A stretch of 64,000 bases of DNA from Pseudomonas piscis (GTDB taxonomy: Bacteria; Pseudomonadota; Gammaproteobacteria; Pseudomonadales; Pseudomonadaceae), in contig NZ_WHUV01000001.1 of NCBI RefSeq assembly GCF_009380155.1, positions 1,240,001-1,304,000 on the forward strand, written 5' to 3'. This document shows, piece by piece, positions 18,135-27,424 of the stretch (position 1 is the stretch's first letter; every line of letters starts with the position of its first letter). The position numbers and the translations under genes are program-made. The notes under the pieces are model-generated. The model had not been told where the DNA came from. It did no database searches and worked only from the letters and a program-made list of their open reading frames with translations.

Positions 18135-18887
18135 ATGAGCCGCCTGTTATTGAACTGCGACATCGGCGAAAGCTTCGGCAACTGGACCATGGGCCTGGAT
18201 GCCGAGGTCATGCCCTTCATCGATTGCGCCAACATCGCCTGCGGTTTCCATGCCGGCGATCCGGGCATCATGCGCAAGACCGTGACCCTGGCCCTGGCCA
18301 ATGGCGTGCGTATCGGCGCCCACCCGGCCTACCAGGACCTGGCGGGTTTCGGGCGCCGGTCCATGAGCTATTCCGCCACGGAGATCCAGGATCTGCTGCA
18401 TTACCAGGTCGGCGCCCTCGATGGCATCTGCCGGGCGCAAGGCACTCGTGTCAGCTACATCAAGCCCCACGGCGCCATGTACAACGACATGATGGCCAAC
18501 CCAGCCCAGCTGCGCGCGGTAATCCAGGCCGTGGCCGCCTACGACCGGCAATTGCCGCTGATGCTCATGGCCACCCGCGACAACCGCGCGGCCCAGGCCC
18601 TGGGCGATGAGCACGGCGTGACCCTGTGGTTCGAGGCCTTCGCCGACCGCGCCTACGACAGCGCCGGGCACCTGGTCTCGCGCCAAGTGCCGGGCTCGGT
18701 GCACCACGACTCGGACACCATAGTCCGCCAAGCCCTGGCCATCGCCCGTGGCGAACCGCTGGTGGCCAGCGATGGCAGTGCCTTGCTCCTGCAGGCCAAT
18801 ACCCTATGCGTGCACGGTGACAACGCCAGCTCGGTGGCGGCGGTGCAGCGCATCCGCGAGGCCCTGAACCAGCAGTCCGACTCATGA
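18135..18887 (+). CDS. pxpA: 5-oxoprolinase subunit PxpA (LamB/YcsF family)
   Basis: 250-residue subunit of the ATP-dependent 5-oxoprolinase that opens 5-oxo-L-proline to L-glutamate. Family motifs: [10 protein letters not shown] at the N-terminus, [25 protein letters not shown] and [10 protein letters not shown]. Length is normal. The start was chosen at MSRLLLNCD with CAGGAG upstream. Its stop overlaps the pxpB start by four bases (ATGA), so translation is coupled. Confidence 0.94.
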   Translation: MSRLLLNCDIGESFGNWTMGLDAEVMPFIDCANIACGFHAGDPGIMRKTVTLALANGVRIGAHPAYQDLAGFGRRSMSYSATEIQDLLHYQVGALDGICRAQGTRVSYIKPHGAMYNDMMANPAQLRAVIQAVAAYDRQLPLMLMATRDNRAAQALGDEHGVTLWFEAFADRAYDSAGHLVSRQVPGSVHHDSDTIVRQALAIARGEPLVASDGSALLLQANTLCVHGDNASSVAAVQRIREALNQQSDS

Positions 18888-19588
18888 ACTACCGGGTGGA
18901 GGTGGCGGCCATCGATTGCCTGATGGTGCGCCTGTTCGATGGGATCGCCGAAGACCACATGCCCTGGATGCTGGCCGCCGCCGAGCGCCTGCGCCAGGGC
19001 TTCGGCGTGGGTTTGATCGATCTGGTGCCGTCGTATACCACGCTGATGGTGCACTACGACCTGCGCAGCCTGGACCCGGCCCAGGCCCGCGAGCTGATCG
19101 ATGCGGCTCTGGCGGGCCTGGTTCCGCTGGATGCCGGAGGCGGGCGCGAGCATGTGTTGCCGGTATGGTACGACCCCAGCGTCGGGCCGGAACTGGCGCT
19201 GCTGGCGCGGCGCAGCGGCTTGCCGGTGGCCGAGGTGATCCGCCGGCACAGCCAGTACGAATATCGGGTGTTCGCCCTGGGTTTCGCTCCCGGTTTCGCC
19301 TTCATGGGCCTGGTGACGCCTGAACTGGCGGCGCCCCGGCTCGATACCCCGCGCAAGCGCGTGGCGGCGGGCAGCGTCGGCATCGCCGAACGCCAGACCG
19401 CGGCCTATCCGGCGGTGTCGCCGGGGGGCTGGAACCTGATCGGGCGAACCCCGAGCCGCTTGTTCGACCGCGAGCGCGAGGGCTACAGCCTGTTGCAGCC
19501 GGGAGACCGGGTGCGCTTCGCGGCAGTGGAGCGGGCCGAGTTCCTGCGCCTGGGTGGTGACGACAGTCCGCTGGAGGTGCCGGCATGA
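18884..19588 (+). CDS. pxpB: 5-oxoprolinase subunit PxpB (KipI-like)
   Basis: 234-residue carboxyltransferase-domain subunit of 5-oxoprolinase, homologous to Bacillus KipI and the AHS1 domain. Recognisable motifs: [18 protein letters not shown], the APGFAFMGL loop, [19 protein letters not shown], and [12 protein letters not shown]. It overlaps both neighbours by ATGA, so the three subunits are probably made in fixed ratio. Confidence 0.93.
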   Translation: MNYRVEVAAIDCLMVRLFDGIAEDHMPWMLAAAERLRQGFGVGLIDLVPSYTTLMVHYDLRSLDPAQARELIDAALAGLVPLDAGGGREHVLPVWYDPSVGPELALLARRSGLPVAEVIRRHSQYEYRVFALGFAPGFAFMGLVTPELAAPRLDTPRKRVAAGSVGIAERQTAAYPAVSPGGWNLIGRTPSRLFDREREGYSLLQPGDRVRFAAVERAEFLRLGGDDSPLEVPA

Positions 19589-20502
19589 GCCGTTTGTCGA
19601 TCGAGGCCAGCACGCCCTTGTGCCTGCTGCAGGACGCCGGGCGGTTCGGTGTGCGCCACCTGGGCGTGACCCAGGGCGGGGCGCTGGACTGGGTGTCGAT
19701 GTCCTGGGCCAACTGGCTGCTGGACAATGCCCTGGACGCACCGGTGCTGGAGATCACCCTCGGCGGCCTGACCTTGCTGGCCGAGGACTACTGCCTGCTG
19801 GCGTTGGCCGGGGCCGACCTGGGGGCCTATGTGGATGAGCGCCCGCTGACCCCGGGGCGCAGTTTCGTCCTGCAGAAGGGCCAGCGCTTGCGCTTTACCC
19901 AGCCGCATTCCGGGGCCCGGGCCTATCTTGCGGCCCCTGGCGGTTTCGACGCGCCGCAGGTATTGGGCAGTTGTTCCAGTGTGCAGCGCGAGGCCCTGGG
20001 TGGCCTTGACGGGCAGGGGCGGGCGTTGGGCGAGGGCGGGGTGCTGGGGTATTCCGGAACCGGTGGTGCGCTCAAGTGCTTGTCGGCCGCACAGCTGGCG
20101 GATTGGCAATGCGCTGCACCGCTGGAACTGATCCTCGGGGCCCAGGTCGGCCAGTTCAGTGGCCTGAGCCTGTTCGATGCCTTCAACCGCGACTGGACCC
20201 TGGACAGCCGGGCCGACCGCATGGGCGCCAGGTTGTTGGGGCCGGTGCTGGAGTACCAGGGCCAGCCGATGATTTCCGAAGGCATCGCCCTGGGGGCGGT
20301 CCAGGTGCCGCCGGATGGCCAGCCGATCATCTTGCTCAACGACCGGCAGACCATCGGCGGTTATCCGCGCCTGGGCGCATTGACGCCCTTATCCCTGGCC
20401 CGGCTGGCGCAATGCCTGCCCGGCAGCAAGGTGCGCCTGGCGCCGGTGGTGCAGGAGACCGCGCATCGGCAGCAGTTGGCGTTCTTGCGCCGCTTTGTGT
20501 AA
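19585..20502 (+). CDS. pxpC: 5-oxoprolinase subunit PxpC (KipA-like)
   Basis: 305-residue subunit homologous to KipA and the AHS2 carboxyltransferase domain, acting with PxpA and PxpB. Motifs: LQDAGRFGVRHLGVTQGGALD at the N-terminus, ARAYLAAPGGFD, DRMGARL.GP, and the C-terminal NDRQTIGGYPRLG. It is the last gene of the unit; a repeat-rich spacer follows. Confidence 0.93.
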   Translation: MSRLSIEASTPLCLLQDAGRFGVRHLGVTQGGALDWVSMSWANWLLDNALDAPVLEITLGGLTLLAEDYCLLALAGADLGAYVDERPLTPGRSFVLQKGQRLRFTQPHSGARAYLAAPGGFDAPQVLGSCSSVQREALGGLDGQGRALGEGGVLGYSGTGGALKCLSAAQLADWQCAAPLELILGAQVGQFSGLSLFDAFNRDWTLDSRADRMGARLLGPVLEYQGQPMISEGIALGAVQVPPDGQPIILLNDRQTIGGYPRLGALTPLSLARLAQCLPGSKVRLAPVVQETAHRQQLAFLRRFV

Positions 20503-20528
20503 TGGCTGGCGGCCGCTGTGCGCCGGTA

Positions 20529-20580
20529 CGCAGCCTGCGGCAGCGGCTACAGGGTACTGATCTGTAGCCGCTGTCGAGCC
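20529..20580. repeat. Inverted GTAGCCGCTG-type intergenic repeat
   Basis: 20529-20551 (CGCAGCCTGCGGCAGCGGCTACA) faces a shorter opposite-orientation copy (TGTAGCCGCTG...) at 20563-20580. The same elements occur at 43217-43360. They look like REP-type palindromes of the fluorescent pseudomonads. Confidence 0.8.
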
Positions 20581-20594
20581 ATGGCGAGGCTGCG

Positions 20595-20613
20595 AAAAGG
20601 CCCGCAGGGCCTT
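20595..20613 (-). terminator. Terminator-like hairpin after the vWA gene
   Basis: AAGGCCC-GCA-GGGCCTT is a perfect 7-bp stem. Read on the minus strand it is followed by TTTT, placing it just downstream of the vWA gene stop at 20624. Confidence 0.65.
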
Positions 20614-20623
20614 GCTTGACGGC

Positions 20624-21802
20624 CTACTTGGACAGAAACCGCATGCCTTCCTCCAGGCCACGCAGGGTCAGCGGATACATCTGGTCCTCGATCAGCTCGC
20701 GCACGATGTTGGTGGACGCGGTGTAGCCCCAGGTGTCCTTCGGGTAGGGGTTGATCCAGATGAGCTTCTTGTACTTCTCCATGAAGCGCTGCATCCACAC
20801 GTAGCCGGCTTCTTCGTTCCAGTGCTCGACGCTGCCGCCGGCCTGGGTGATTTCATAGGGCGCCATGGCGGCGTCGCCGACGAAGATCACCTTGTAGTCG
20901 GCGCCGTACTTGTGCAGCAGGTCCTGGGTCGAAGTCCGTTCCGAACCGCGGCGCAGGTTGTTCTTCCACACCGACTCATAGATGAAGTTGTGGAAGTAGT
21001 AGTACTCCAAGTGCTTGAACTCGGTCTTGCAGGCCGAGAACAGTTCCTCGCAGATCTTCACGTGGGCATCCATGGAGCCACCGATGTCGAACAGCAACAA
21101 CAGCTTGACGCTGTTGCGCCGCTCCGGACGCATCTGGATGTTCAACAAGCCGGCATCCCGGGCCGTGTGGTCGATGGTGCCGTCGATATCCAGCTCCTCG
21201 GCCGCGCCCTGGCGAGCGAACTTGCGCAGCCGGCGCAGGGCCACCTTGATGTTGCGGGTGCCCAGTTCCACCGAGTCGTCGAGGTTCTTGTATTCGCGCT
21301 GGTCCCAGACCTTGGCCGCCTTGCCCTGGCGCTTGCCGGCATCGCCGATGCGGATGCCCTCGGGGTTGAAGCCGCCGGAGCCGAAGGGGCTGGTGCCGCC
21401 GGTGCCGATCCACTTGTTGCCGCCGGCGTGGCGTTCCTTCTGTTCTTCCAGGCGCTTCTTGAACTCTTCGATCAGTTTGTCCAGGCCGCCCAGGGACTGG
21501 ATCTGCGCCCGCTCCTCATCGCTGAGCGAACGCTCGAACTCCTTGCGCAGCCAGTCCTCGGGGATCAGTGCCTGCAGGTGGTCGTCGAGTTTCTCCAGGC
21601 CGTTGAAATAGGCGCTGAAGGCCCGGTCGAACTTGTCGAAGTGGCGCTCGTCCTTCACCAGCACCGCCCGGGCCAGGTAGTAGAACTCGTCCATGTCGGC
21701 GAAGGTCACGCGCTGCTTGAGCGCGTTGATCAGGTCCAGCAGCTCGCGCACCGACACCGGTACCTTGGCGGCGCGCATTTCATTGAACAGGTTGAGCAGC
21801 AT
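20624..21802 (-). CDS. CoxE-type von Willebrand factor A domain protein
   Basis: 392-residue cytoplasmic protein with a helical N-terminal region (about 1-125), a Gly-rich linker (GTGGTSPFGSGGFNPEG) and a C-terminal vWA domain. The MIDAS site reads DIGGSMD (239-245); the canonical form is DxSxS, so the first Ser is Gly here. It follows the MoxR ATPase by 12 bp, the standard MoxR-vWA pairing in which the ATPase and vWA protein act together on a target complex. No target gene is adjacent, so the client is unknown. Confidence 0.85.
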   Translation of the reverse strand: MLLNLFNEMRAAKVPVSVRELLDLINALKQRVTFADMDEFYYLARAVLVKDERHFDKFDRAFSAYFNGLEKLDDHLQALIPEDWLRKEFERSLSDEERAQIQSLGGLDKLIEEFKKRLEEQKERHAGGNKWIGTGGTSPFGSGGFNPEGIRIGDAGKRQGKAAKVWDQREYKNLDDSVELGTRNIKVALRRLRKFARQGAAEELDIDGTIDHTARDAGLLNIQMRPERRNSVKLLLLFDIGGSMDAHVKICEELFSACKTEFKHLEYYYFHNFIYESVWKNNLRRGSERTSTQDLLHKYGADYKVIFVGDAAMAPYEITQAGGSVEHWNEEAGYVWMQRFMEKYKKLIWINPYPKDTWGYTASTNIVRELIEDQMYPLTLRGLEEGMRFLSK

Positions 21803-21814
21803 GCCGATGCCCTC

Positions 21815-22660
21815 TTAACGACCGCCGCGCCGGCTCATGAAGGCCAGGCGTTCGAGGAGCTGTACATCCTGCTCGTTCTTCACCAGGGCGCCGGCCAGCG
21901 GTGGGATGGCCTTGGTCGGATCGCGTTCGCGCAGTACCGCCTCGCCGATGTTGTCGGCCATCAGCAGCTTGAGCCAGTCCACCAGTTCGGAGGTCGAGGG
22001 CTTCTTCTTCAGGCCCGGCACCTTGCGTACGTCGAAGAACACATCCAGCGCCTCGCTGACCAGGTCCTTCTTGATGTCCGGGTAGTGCACGTCGACGATC
22101 TTCTGCAGGGTCGTGCGGTCAGGGAAGGCGATGTAGTGGAAGAAGCAGCGGCGCAGGAAGGCGTCCGGCAGTTCCTTCTCGTTGTTGGAGGTAATGATGA
22201 TGATCGGCCGCTGCTTGGCCTTGATGGTCTGGTCGATCTCGTAGACGTAGAACTCCATCTTGTCGAGCTCTTGCAGCAGGTCGTTGGGGAACTCGATGTC
22301 GGCCTTGTCGATCTCGTCGATCAGCAGGATCACCCGCTCCTCGGACTCGAAGGCTTCCCAGAGCTTGCCCTTCTTCAGGTAGTTGCGGATGTCGTGGACC
22401 TTGTCCACGCCCAGTTGCGAATCGCGCAGGCGGCTCACCGCGTCGTACTCGTAGAGCCCTTGGTGGGCCTTGGTGGTGGACTTGATGTGCCAGGTGATCA
22501 GCTTGGCACCGAAGGATTCGGCCAGTTGCTCGGCGAGCATGGTCTTGCCGGTGCCGGGTTCGCCCTTGACCAGCAGCGGACGCTCCAGGGTGATGGCGGC
22601 GTTGACCGCCAGCTTCAGGTCATCGGTGGCAACGTATGCGCTGGTGCCTTCGAACTTCAT
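21815..22660 (-). CDS. MoxR-family AAA+ ATPase
   Basis: 281-residue AAA+ ATPase. Walker A is GEPGTGKT (33-40), Walker B ILLIDEID (111-118), followed by sensor 1 (IIITSNNEKELPDAFLRRC) and a C-terminal lid domain. MoxR proteins act as chaperones that assemble or activate metal cofactor or envelope complexes, usually with a vWA partner, here the gene just downstream. The ATG at 22660 was preferred because GAGGA lies seven bases upstream; a TTG two codons earlier is less likely. Confidence 0.92.
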   Translation of the reverse strand: MKFEGTSAYVATDDLKLAVNAAITLERPLLVKGEPGTGKTMLAEQLAESFGAKLITWHIKSTTKAHQGLYEYDAVSRLRDSQLGVDKVHDIRNYLKKGKLWEAFESEERVILLIDEIDKADIEFPNDLLQELDKMEFYVYEIDQTIKAKQRPIIIITSNNEKELPDAFLRRCFFHYIAFPDRTTLQKIVDVHYPDIKKDLVSEALDVFFDVRKVPGLKKKPSTSELVDWLKLLMADNIGEAVLRERDPTKAIPPLAGALVKNEQDVQLLERLAFMSRRGGR

Positions 22661-22803
22661 CTGCAATTCCTCGAACGGTGACGACGAGCTGCCCGGGGCA
22701 GGTCGCTTGAATGGACACGAATGGCGCGACTATAACGCGGCGCTCGCTTGACTGTGAACGCAGACGCCCCATTCAGTCTCTGAATGGAGCGTCACGGGGT
22801 GAC

Positions 22804-23880
22804 TCAGTCAGTCGACGGCTTGGGTTGTTCATAGCGGGCATTGAAGGCCTGGATGAAACCGTTGCGCAAAATCTGCAAAAACGCCTGGAATGTGCTGACA
22901 TCCTGCTGGTGTACGTTGCCACTGAGCTCGACCCGGGTGGCGAACTGGTTCTTGCGCTGGTTCTTCAGCAGGGTTTCCCCGGCGCCCACCAGGGCTTCCC
23001 AGACCGAGCGGAACACATTCTTGTCGCGGTTCTCCACGTCCTGTTGCCAGTCGAAGACTTCCACGTCCCGCAGCAGCGGCTTGATGTAGCCGCGCAGTTG
23101 GCCCTTCTCGGCCTGGGCCTCGATCACCAGGTCGCCGTGCCCGGCCTTGAAGTCGAACTTGCCGTAGGCCGAGGCGAAGTCGTTGAAACGCCTGAGCTCG
23201 ATATCCCGGGCCCGAAGGCGGAACTCGAACTCCTCGAAGTTGCTCAGGGGATCGAAGGTGGCGCTGGATTCCAGGGGCGCCTGGCCCAGCAGCAGGGCCT
23301 TGCCCTCGAAGCGGGCGTCGCGCTTGCCCTGGGTGTCGACCACGTTGGTCAGGTTGTAGAAGCTGGCATTGACCTGGGTCGCGCCCAGGTTCACCGGTGG
23401 ATTGGAGCCGAAGTTGCGAAAGTGGAGGGTGCCGTCGTCGATCCGCACTTCATCCAGGGTGATGGGCAACAGCTTGCCCAGTTGCGCCCGCCAGTCGGTG
23501 CCGGCACCGGTCTGCGAGGCCTGGCGGTCGCTGCCGCCATCGACGAAGTTCACCTGTGGCTGGACGAACTGCACCCGCGCCACCACCGCATGGTCGTACC
23601 ACAGCGCATGCCAGCTCACCGCCAGGTCGATCAACGGCGCCTTGACGAAAGGCACCGGTACCTTGCCGCTGACCTTGACGATCTCCAGGCCGTTGATGCG
23701 GTAGGCGCCGCGCCACAGGGCCAGGTCGACATCGCTGACCCGGCCGCGGTAGTCGCCCATGTCCGCGAGCTTGTCGTTCAGGTAGTCACGCACCAGGTAG
23801 GGCAGGGCGATGTGCAGGCCGACCAGCAGTACGACCAGGCCCGCCAGGGTCCACAGGGGCCAACGATAGCGACGTTTCAT
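22804..23880 (-). CDS. DUF748 envelope protein
   Basis: 358-residue protein with one N-terminal membrane anchor (about residues 8-28, [24 protein letters not shown]) and a large periplasmic beta-rich region of the DUF748/AsmA-like kind. [20 protein letters not shown] and [12 protein letters not shown] are typical DUF748 segments. The fold suggests a role in lipid or envelope handling, by analogy with AsmA relatives; nothing in the sequence fixes it. Start MKRRYRWP at 23880 was chosen over an upstream ATG. Confidence 0.75.
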   Translation of the reverse strand: MKRRYRWPLWTLAGLVVLLVGLHIALPYLVRDYLNDKLADMGDYRGRVSDVDLALWRGAYRINGLEIVKVSGKVPVPFVKAPLIDLAVSWHALWYDHAVVARVQFVQPQVNFVDGGSDRQASQTGAGTDWRAQLGKLLPITLDEVRIDDGTLHFRNFGSNPPVNLGATQVNASFYNLTNVVDTQGKRDARFEGKALLLGQAPLESSATFDPLSNFEEFEFRLRARDIELRRFNDFASAYGKFDFKAGHGDLVIEAQAEKGQLRGYIKPLLRDVEVFDWQQDVENRDKNVFRSVWEALVGAGETLLKNQRKNQFATRVELSGNVHQQDVSTFQAFLQILRNGFIQAFNARYEQPKPSTD

Positions 23881-24005
23881 GGGGCAGCCTCCAGTCCTAT
23901 AAAGGCATTGACTGCCCAGGCTCCAGGTCGTTCGGCACGACTGGACGCTCAAGGATGCCAGGCATACCCTTGGGGACTTCTTCACTGCTGCATAAGGACC
24001 CAGCC

Positions 24006-24980
<975 letters not shown>

Positions 24981-25079
24981 CGTCGGCTGGCCGTCGGTCC
25001 ATGGCGCTGGCCCCATGGGCCGATGGCTGATCCATATCAGTCGCTGCTTGTGCGGCTTATGCTACTTAACGCCTTTGTT

Positions 25080-25120
25080 GCACGACCGTTAATGCTGAAT
25101 GTTCGGTCGTGCGGGTTTTT
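25080..25120 (+). terminator. Rho-independent terminator after cysK
   Basis: GCACGACCG and CGGTCGTGC form a perfect 9-bp stem around a 15-nt loop, followed by GGGTTTTT. It lies 100 bp past cysK and ahead of lpxO. Confidence 0.85.
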
Positions 25121-25206
25121 CCGGGGTTCAGGAGTGTTTATCATGACCGGCTGCCAGGTCGGGTGATCGCTCCCCCCACCGGTGCCTATTTCCAAGGAGT
25201 TGTTGC

Positions 25207-26145
25207 ATGAGCTTTTCCTTTGCCGCCAAGTTCGCGGTGTTGTCGCTGTTCATCGGCAGCATCCTTTTCGTGCATTTGCGCGGCAAGGCGCGCCTGCCGG
25301 TACTGCGCCAGTTCGTCAACCATTCGGCGCTGTTCGCTCCCTACAATACCCTGATGTACCTGTTTTCCGGCGTGCCCTCCAAGCCGTACCTGGACCGCAG
25401 CAAGTTCCCCGAGCTGGATGTGCTGCGCGACAACTGGGAAACCATTCGCGACGAGGCCATGCACCTGTTCGACGAGGGTTACATCCGCGCCGCCGAGAAG
25501 AACAACGATGCCGGTTTCGGTTCCTTCTTCAAGAAGGGCTGGAAGCGCTTCTACCTCAAGTGGTACGACAAGCCGCTACCCTCGGCCGCTGCCCTGTGCC
25601 CCAAGACCGTCGAGCTGGTGAGCGCCATCCCCAACGTCAAGGGCGCGATGTTCGCGCTGTTGCCCGGCGGCAGCCACCTGAACCCGCACCGTGACCCCTT
25701 CGCCGGCTCGCTGCGTTATCACCTGGGCCTGTCGACGCCCAACTCCGATGCTTGCCGGATCTTCGTCGACGGCGAGGAATACGCCTGGCGCGACGGTGAG
25801 GACGTGATGTTCGACGAGACCTACGTGCACTGGGTGAAGAACGAAACCGAGATCACCCGGGTGATCCTGTTCTGCGACATCGAGCGTCCGTTGAGCAGCG
25901 GCCTGATGACCCGCATCAACCGTTGGGTCAGTGCCCAGCTGGGGCGTGCCACCGCACCGCAGAACCTGGACGACGAGCGGGTTGGCGGCATCAACCAGGC
26001 CTACGCCTGGAGCAAGCGTTTCAGCGACAGCTTCAGTGGTGTGGTCAAGCAGTGGAAACGCCGCAATCCCAAGCTGTACCGCATCCTGCGCCCGGTCCTG
26101 GCGGTGGTGGTGCTGGTTATCCTGTGGAAATGGCTGTTCGGATAA
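25207..26145 (+). CDS. lpxO: Lipid A 2-hydroxylase LpxO (Fe/2-oxoglutarate dioxygenase)
   Basis: 312-residue membrane-anchored enzyme of the aspartyl/asparaginyl beta-hydroxylase family that adds a 2-OH to a secondary lipid A acyl chain at the inner membrane. A hydrophobic segment lies at about 7-23 and another at the C-terminus (about 294-310). Iron ligands: His161 and Asp163 (NPHRDPFAGSLRYHLGL) and His208 (YVHWVKN); Arg218 would bind 2-oxoglutarate. The start at 25207 has AAGGAG upstream. Other hydroxylases share the fold, but the two membrane segments and overall match favour LpxO. Confidence 0.85.
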   Translation: MSFSFAAKFAVLSLFIGSILFVHLRGKARLPVLRQFVNHSALFAPYNTLMYLFSGVPSKPYLDRSKFPELDVLRDNWETIRDEAMHLFDEGYIRAAEKNNDAGFGSFFKKGWKRFYLKWYDKPLPSAAALCPKTVELVSAIPNVKGAMFALLPGGSHLNPHRDPFAGSLRYHLGLSTPNSDACRIFVDGEEYAWRDGEDVMFDETYVHWVKNETEITRVILFCDIERPLSSGLMTRINRWVSAQLGRATAPQNLDDERVGGINQAYAWSKRFSDSFSGVVKQWKRRNPKLYRILRPVLAVVVLVILWKWLFG

Positions 26146-26148
26146 ATC

Positions 26149-26178
26149 TTGCAATGAATATCGGGCGCTGGTTATATT
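26149..26178 (+). promoter_or_regulatory. Candidate sigma-70 promoter for the EamA leader
   Basis: TTGCAA at 26149-26154 and TATATT at 26173-26178 are separated by 18 bp, a good sigma-70 match. Transcription would begin near 26185, leaving about 310 nt of leader before the EamA start at 26497. Confidence 0.5.
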
Positions 26179-26187
26179 CGGCGCTCG

Positions 26188-26205
26188 ATGAGTCAAGCGA
26201 CTCAT
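26188..26205 (+). other. Perfect stem-loop at the predicted 5' end of the EamA leader
   Basis: ATGAGTC-AAGC-GACTCAT forms a 7-bp perfect stem with a 4-nt loop, then a weakly T-rich stretch (TTCTTTT). It could protect the leader RNA or end lpxO transcripts. Confidence 0.5.
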
Positions 26206-26234
26206 TCTTTTCCTCCTTCGAGAACCCTTGGCAC

Positions 26235-26399
26235 ATGGCCTTATCCCTCATCAACGCGGTAGTGGTTTCAGCGGTCAACGCTGGCGTCGTGCCGTGCGGG
26301 AATCAGCAGCCTGTGCAGATCGGTCAGAACCCCCCTCCTGTCAGTAGCACGCCGGTATACGCAGTCGTATCGCCGTCGGGCGTTGGCTTCTCGGGCTGA
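26235..26399 (+). CDS. Candidate leader peptide rich in valine, upstream of EamA transporter
   Basis: A 54-codon ORF starting MALSLINAVVVSAVNAGVVP lies inside the long leader of the EamA gene. Eleven of 54 codons are Val, clustered early (GTA GTG GTT, GTC, GTC GTG), and it then reads P-C-G, recalling the V-V-I...P-P-C-G core of the E. coli ilvGMEDA leader peptide. A clear ribosome-binding site is not obvious. The frame is also open upstream to 25923 inside lpxO, but the predicted promoter makes the ATG at 26235 the first usable one. Function as an attenuator is inference. Confidence 0.4.
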   Translation: MALSLINAVVVSAVNAGVVPCGNQQPVQIGQNPPPVSSTPVYAVVSPSGVGFSG

Positions 26400-26450
26400 C
26401 TCAGCAACCGCTGCTGTTTCCTCCGCCCGCCTGAAAAAACACTACTGAAC

Positions 26451-26466
26451 TTCAGCTCCGGCTGAA
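26451..26466 (+). other. Stem-loop ahead of the EamA start
   Basis: TTCAGC-TCCG-GCTGAA is a perfect 6-bp stem with a stable tetraloop, 31 nt before the EamA ATG. It has no T-run, so it could affect translation more readily than termination. The rest of 26400-26496 shows nothing recognisable. Confidence 0.5.
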
Positions 26467-26496
26467 TTGGCTTCTTGCCTGACTACAGGTGGTTTC

Positions 26497-27360
26497 ATGT
26501 TGCTCATTTCGAAAAAGTCCGCTTTTGCGGCGGCCTCCACGAGTCTGTTCGTCCTGCTCTGGAGCAGCGGCGCGATCTTCTCCAAATGGGGGTTGGCCCA
26601 TGCCTCGCCCTTCGCCTTCTTGCTGGTGCGCTTCGCCATTGCCCTGGCCGGCCTGGTGCTGCTGGTGCCGCTGCTCAAGCTGCGCTGGCCCAGGGGCCGC
26701 CGGGCCATGGGGTTTGCCGTGGCCACGGGCCTGGTGCTGCTGGGCGCCTACCAGATCTTCTACATCCTGGCCCTGGACCTGAAGGTCACCCCTGGGGTGA
26801 TGGCCACCATCATGGGGGTGCAGCCGATCCTCACCGTGGTGCTGATGGAGCGCCAGCGCTCCTGGAGCCGTCTGTTCGGCCTGGGCCTGGGGCTCGCCGG
26901 CCTGATCATGGTGGTGTACCAGGGCATCGGCCTGGCAGGTATCTCGATCTCCGGCATGCTCTGCGGCCTGCTGGCCCTGGTGAGCATGACCGCCGGCTCG
27001 ATCATGCAGAAACGCATCACCGATAACCCGCTGGGTACCCTGCCGGTGCAATACCTGGCCGGGCTGATGTTGTGTGCGTTGTTCGTGCCGTTCCAGCCGT
27101 TCCACTTCGAATACGACGCAGGCTTTCTGATCCCGGTGCTGTGGATGGGGCTGGTGGTTTCGGTGCTGGCCACCTTGCTGCTGTACCGCCTGATCGCCCA
27201 GGGCAACCTGGTGAATGTCACCAGCCTGTTCTACCTGGTGCCGGCGGTGACGGCGCTGATGGACTATCTGATCTTCGGTAATCGCCTGGCGCTGCTGAGC
27301 CTGTTCGGCATGGGCCTGATCATCGTCGGGCTGGTGTTCGTGTTCCGCAAGAGCGCCTGA
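26497..27360 (+). CDS. EamA-family (DMT) transporter with long leader
   Basis: 287-residue inner-membrane protein with ten predicted helices in two EamA repeats, the layout of amino acid and metabolite exporters such as RhtA and YddG. SLFVLLWSSGAIFSKWGL opens repeat 1 and SMTAGSIMQKRIT opens repeat 2; PAVTALMDYLIFGN is the usual late motif. The ATG at 26497 has CAGGTGG upstream; a TTG ten codons earlier is less likely. The valine-rich leader ORF suggests control by amino acid supply. Confidence 0.85.
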   Translation: MLLISKKSAFAAASTSLFVLLWSSGAIFSKWGLAHASPFAFLLVRFAIALAGLVLLVPLLKLRWPRGRRAMGFAVATGLVLLGAYQIFYILALDLKVTPGVMATIMGVQPILTVVLMERQRSWSRLFGLGLGLAGLIMVVYQGIGLAGISISGMLCGLLALVSMTAGSIMQKRITDNPLGTLPVQYLAGLMLCALFVPFQPFHFEYDAGFLIPVLWMGLVVSVLATLLLYRLIAQGNLVNVTSLFYLVPAVTALMDYLIFGNRLALLSLFGMGLIIVGLVFVFRKSA

Positions 27361-27368
27361 TCGAGGTG

Positions 27369-27406
27369 CACCGGCCGGGTGCAATGCCCGGCCGGTGGCT
27401 GTTTTT
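27369..27406. terminator. Strong bidirectional-type terminator between convergent EamA genes
   Basis: CACCGGCCGGG and CCCGGCCGGTG form a perfect 11-bp stem with a 7-nt loop, followed on the plus strand by GCTGTTTTT. It ends the upstream EamA transcript and may also end the opposing one. Confidence 0.9.
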
Positions 27407-27424
27407 CCTGCAACTATCTGTTGC

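Noticed and set aside
20612-22681. A 689-codon plus-strand frame opposite the vWA and MoxR genes
   Set aside because: Same explanation: shadow of the two strongly supported minus-strand genes, with biased composition and no motif.
25923-26399. Longer protein joining the leader ORF to a frame inside lpxO
   Set aside because: The upstream part overlaps lpxO in another frame and lies before the predicted promoter. Only the part from 26235 is plausible.
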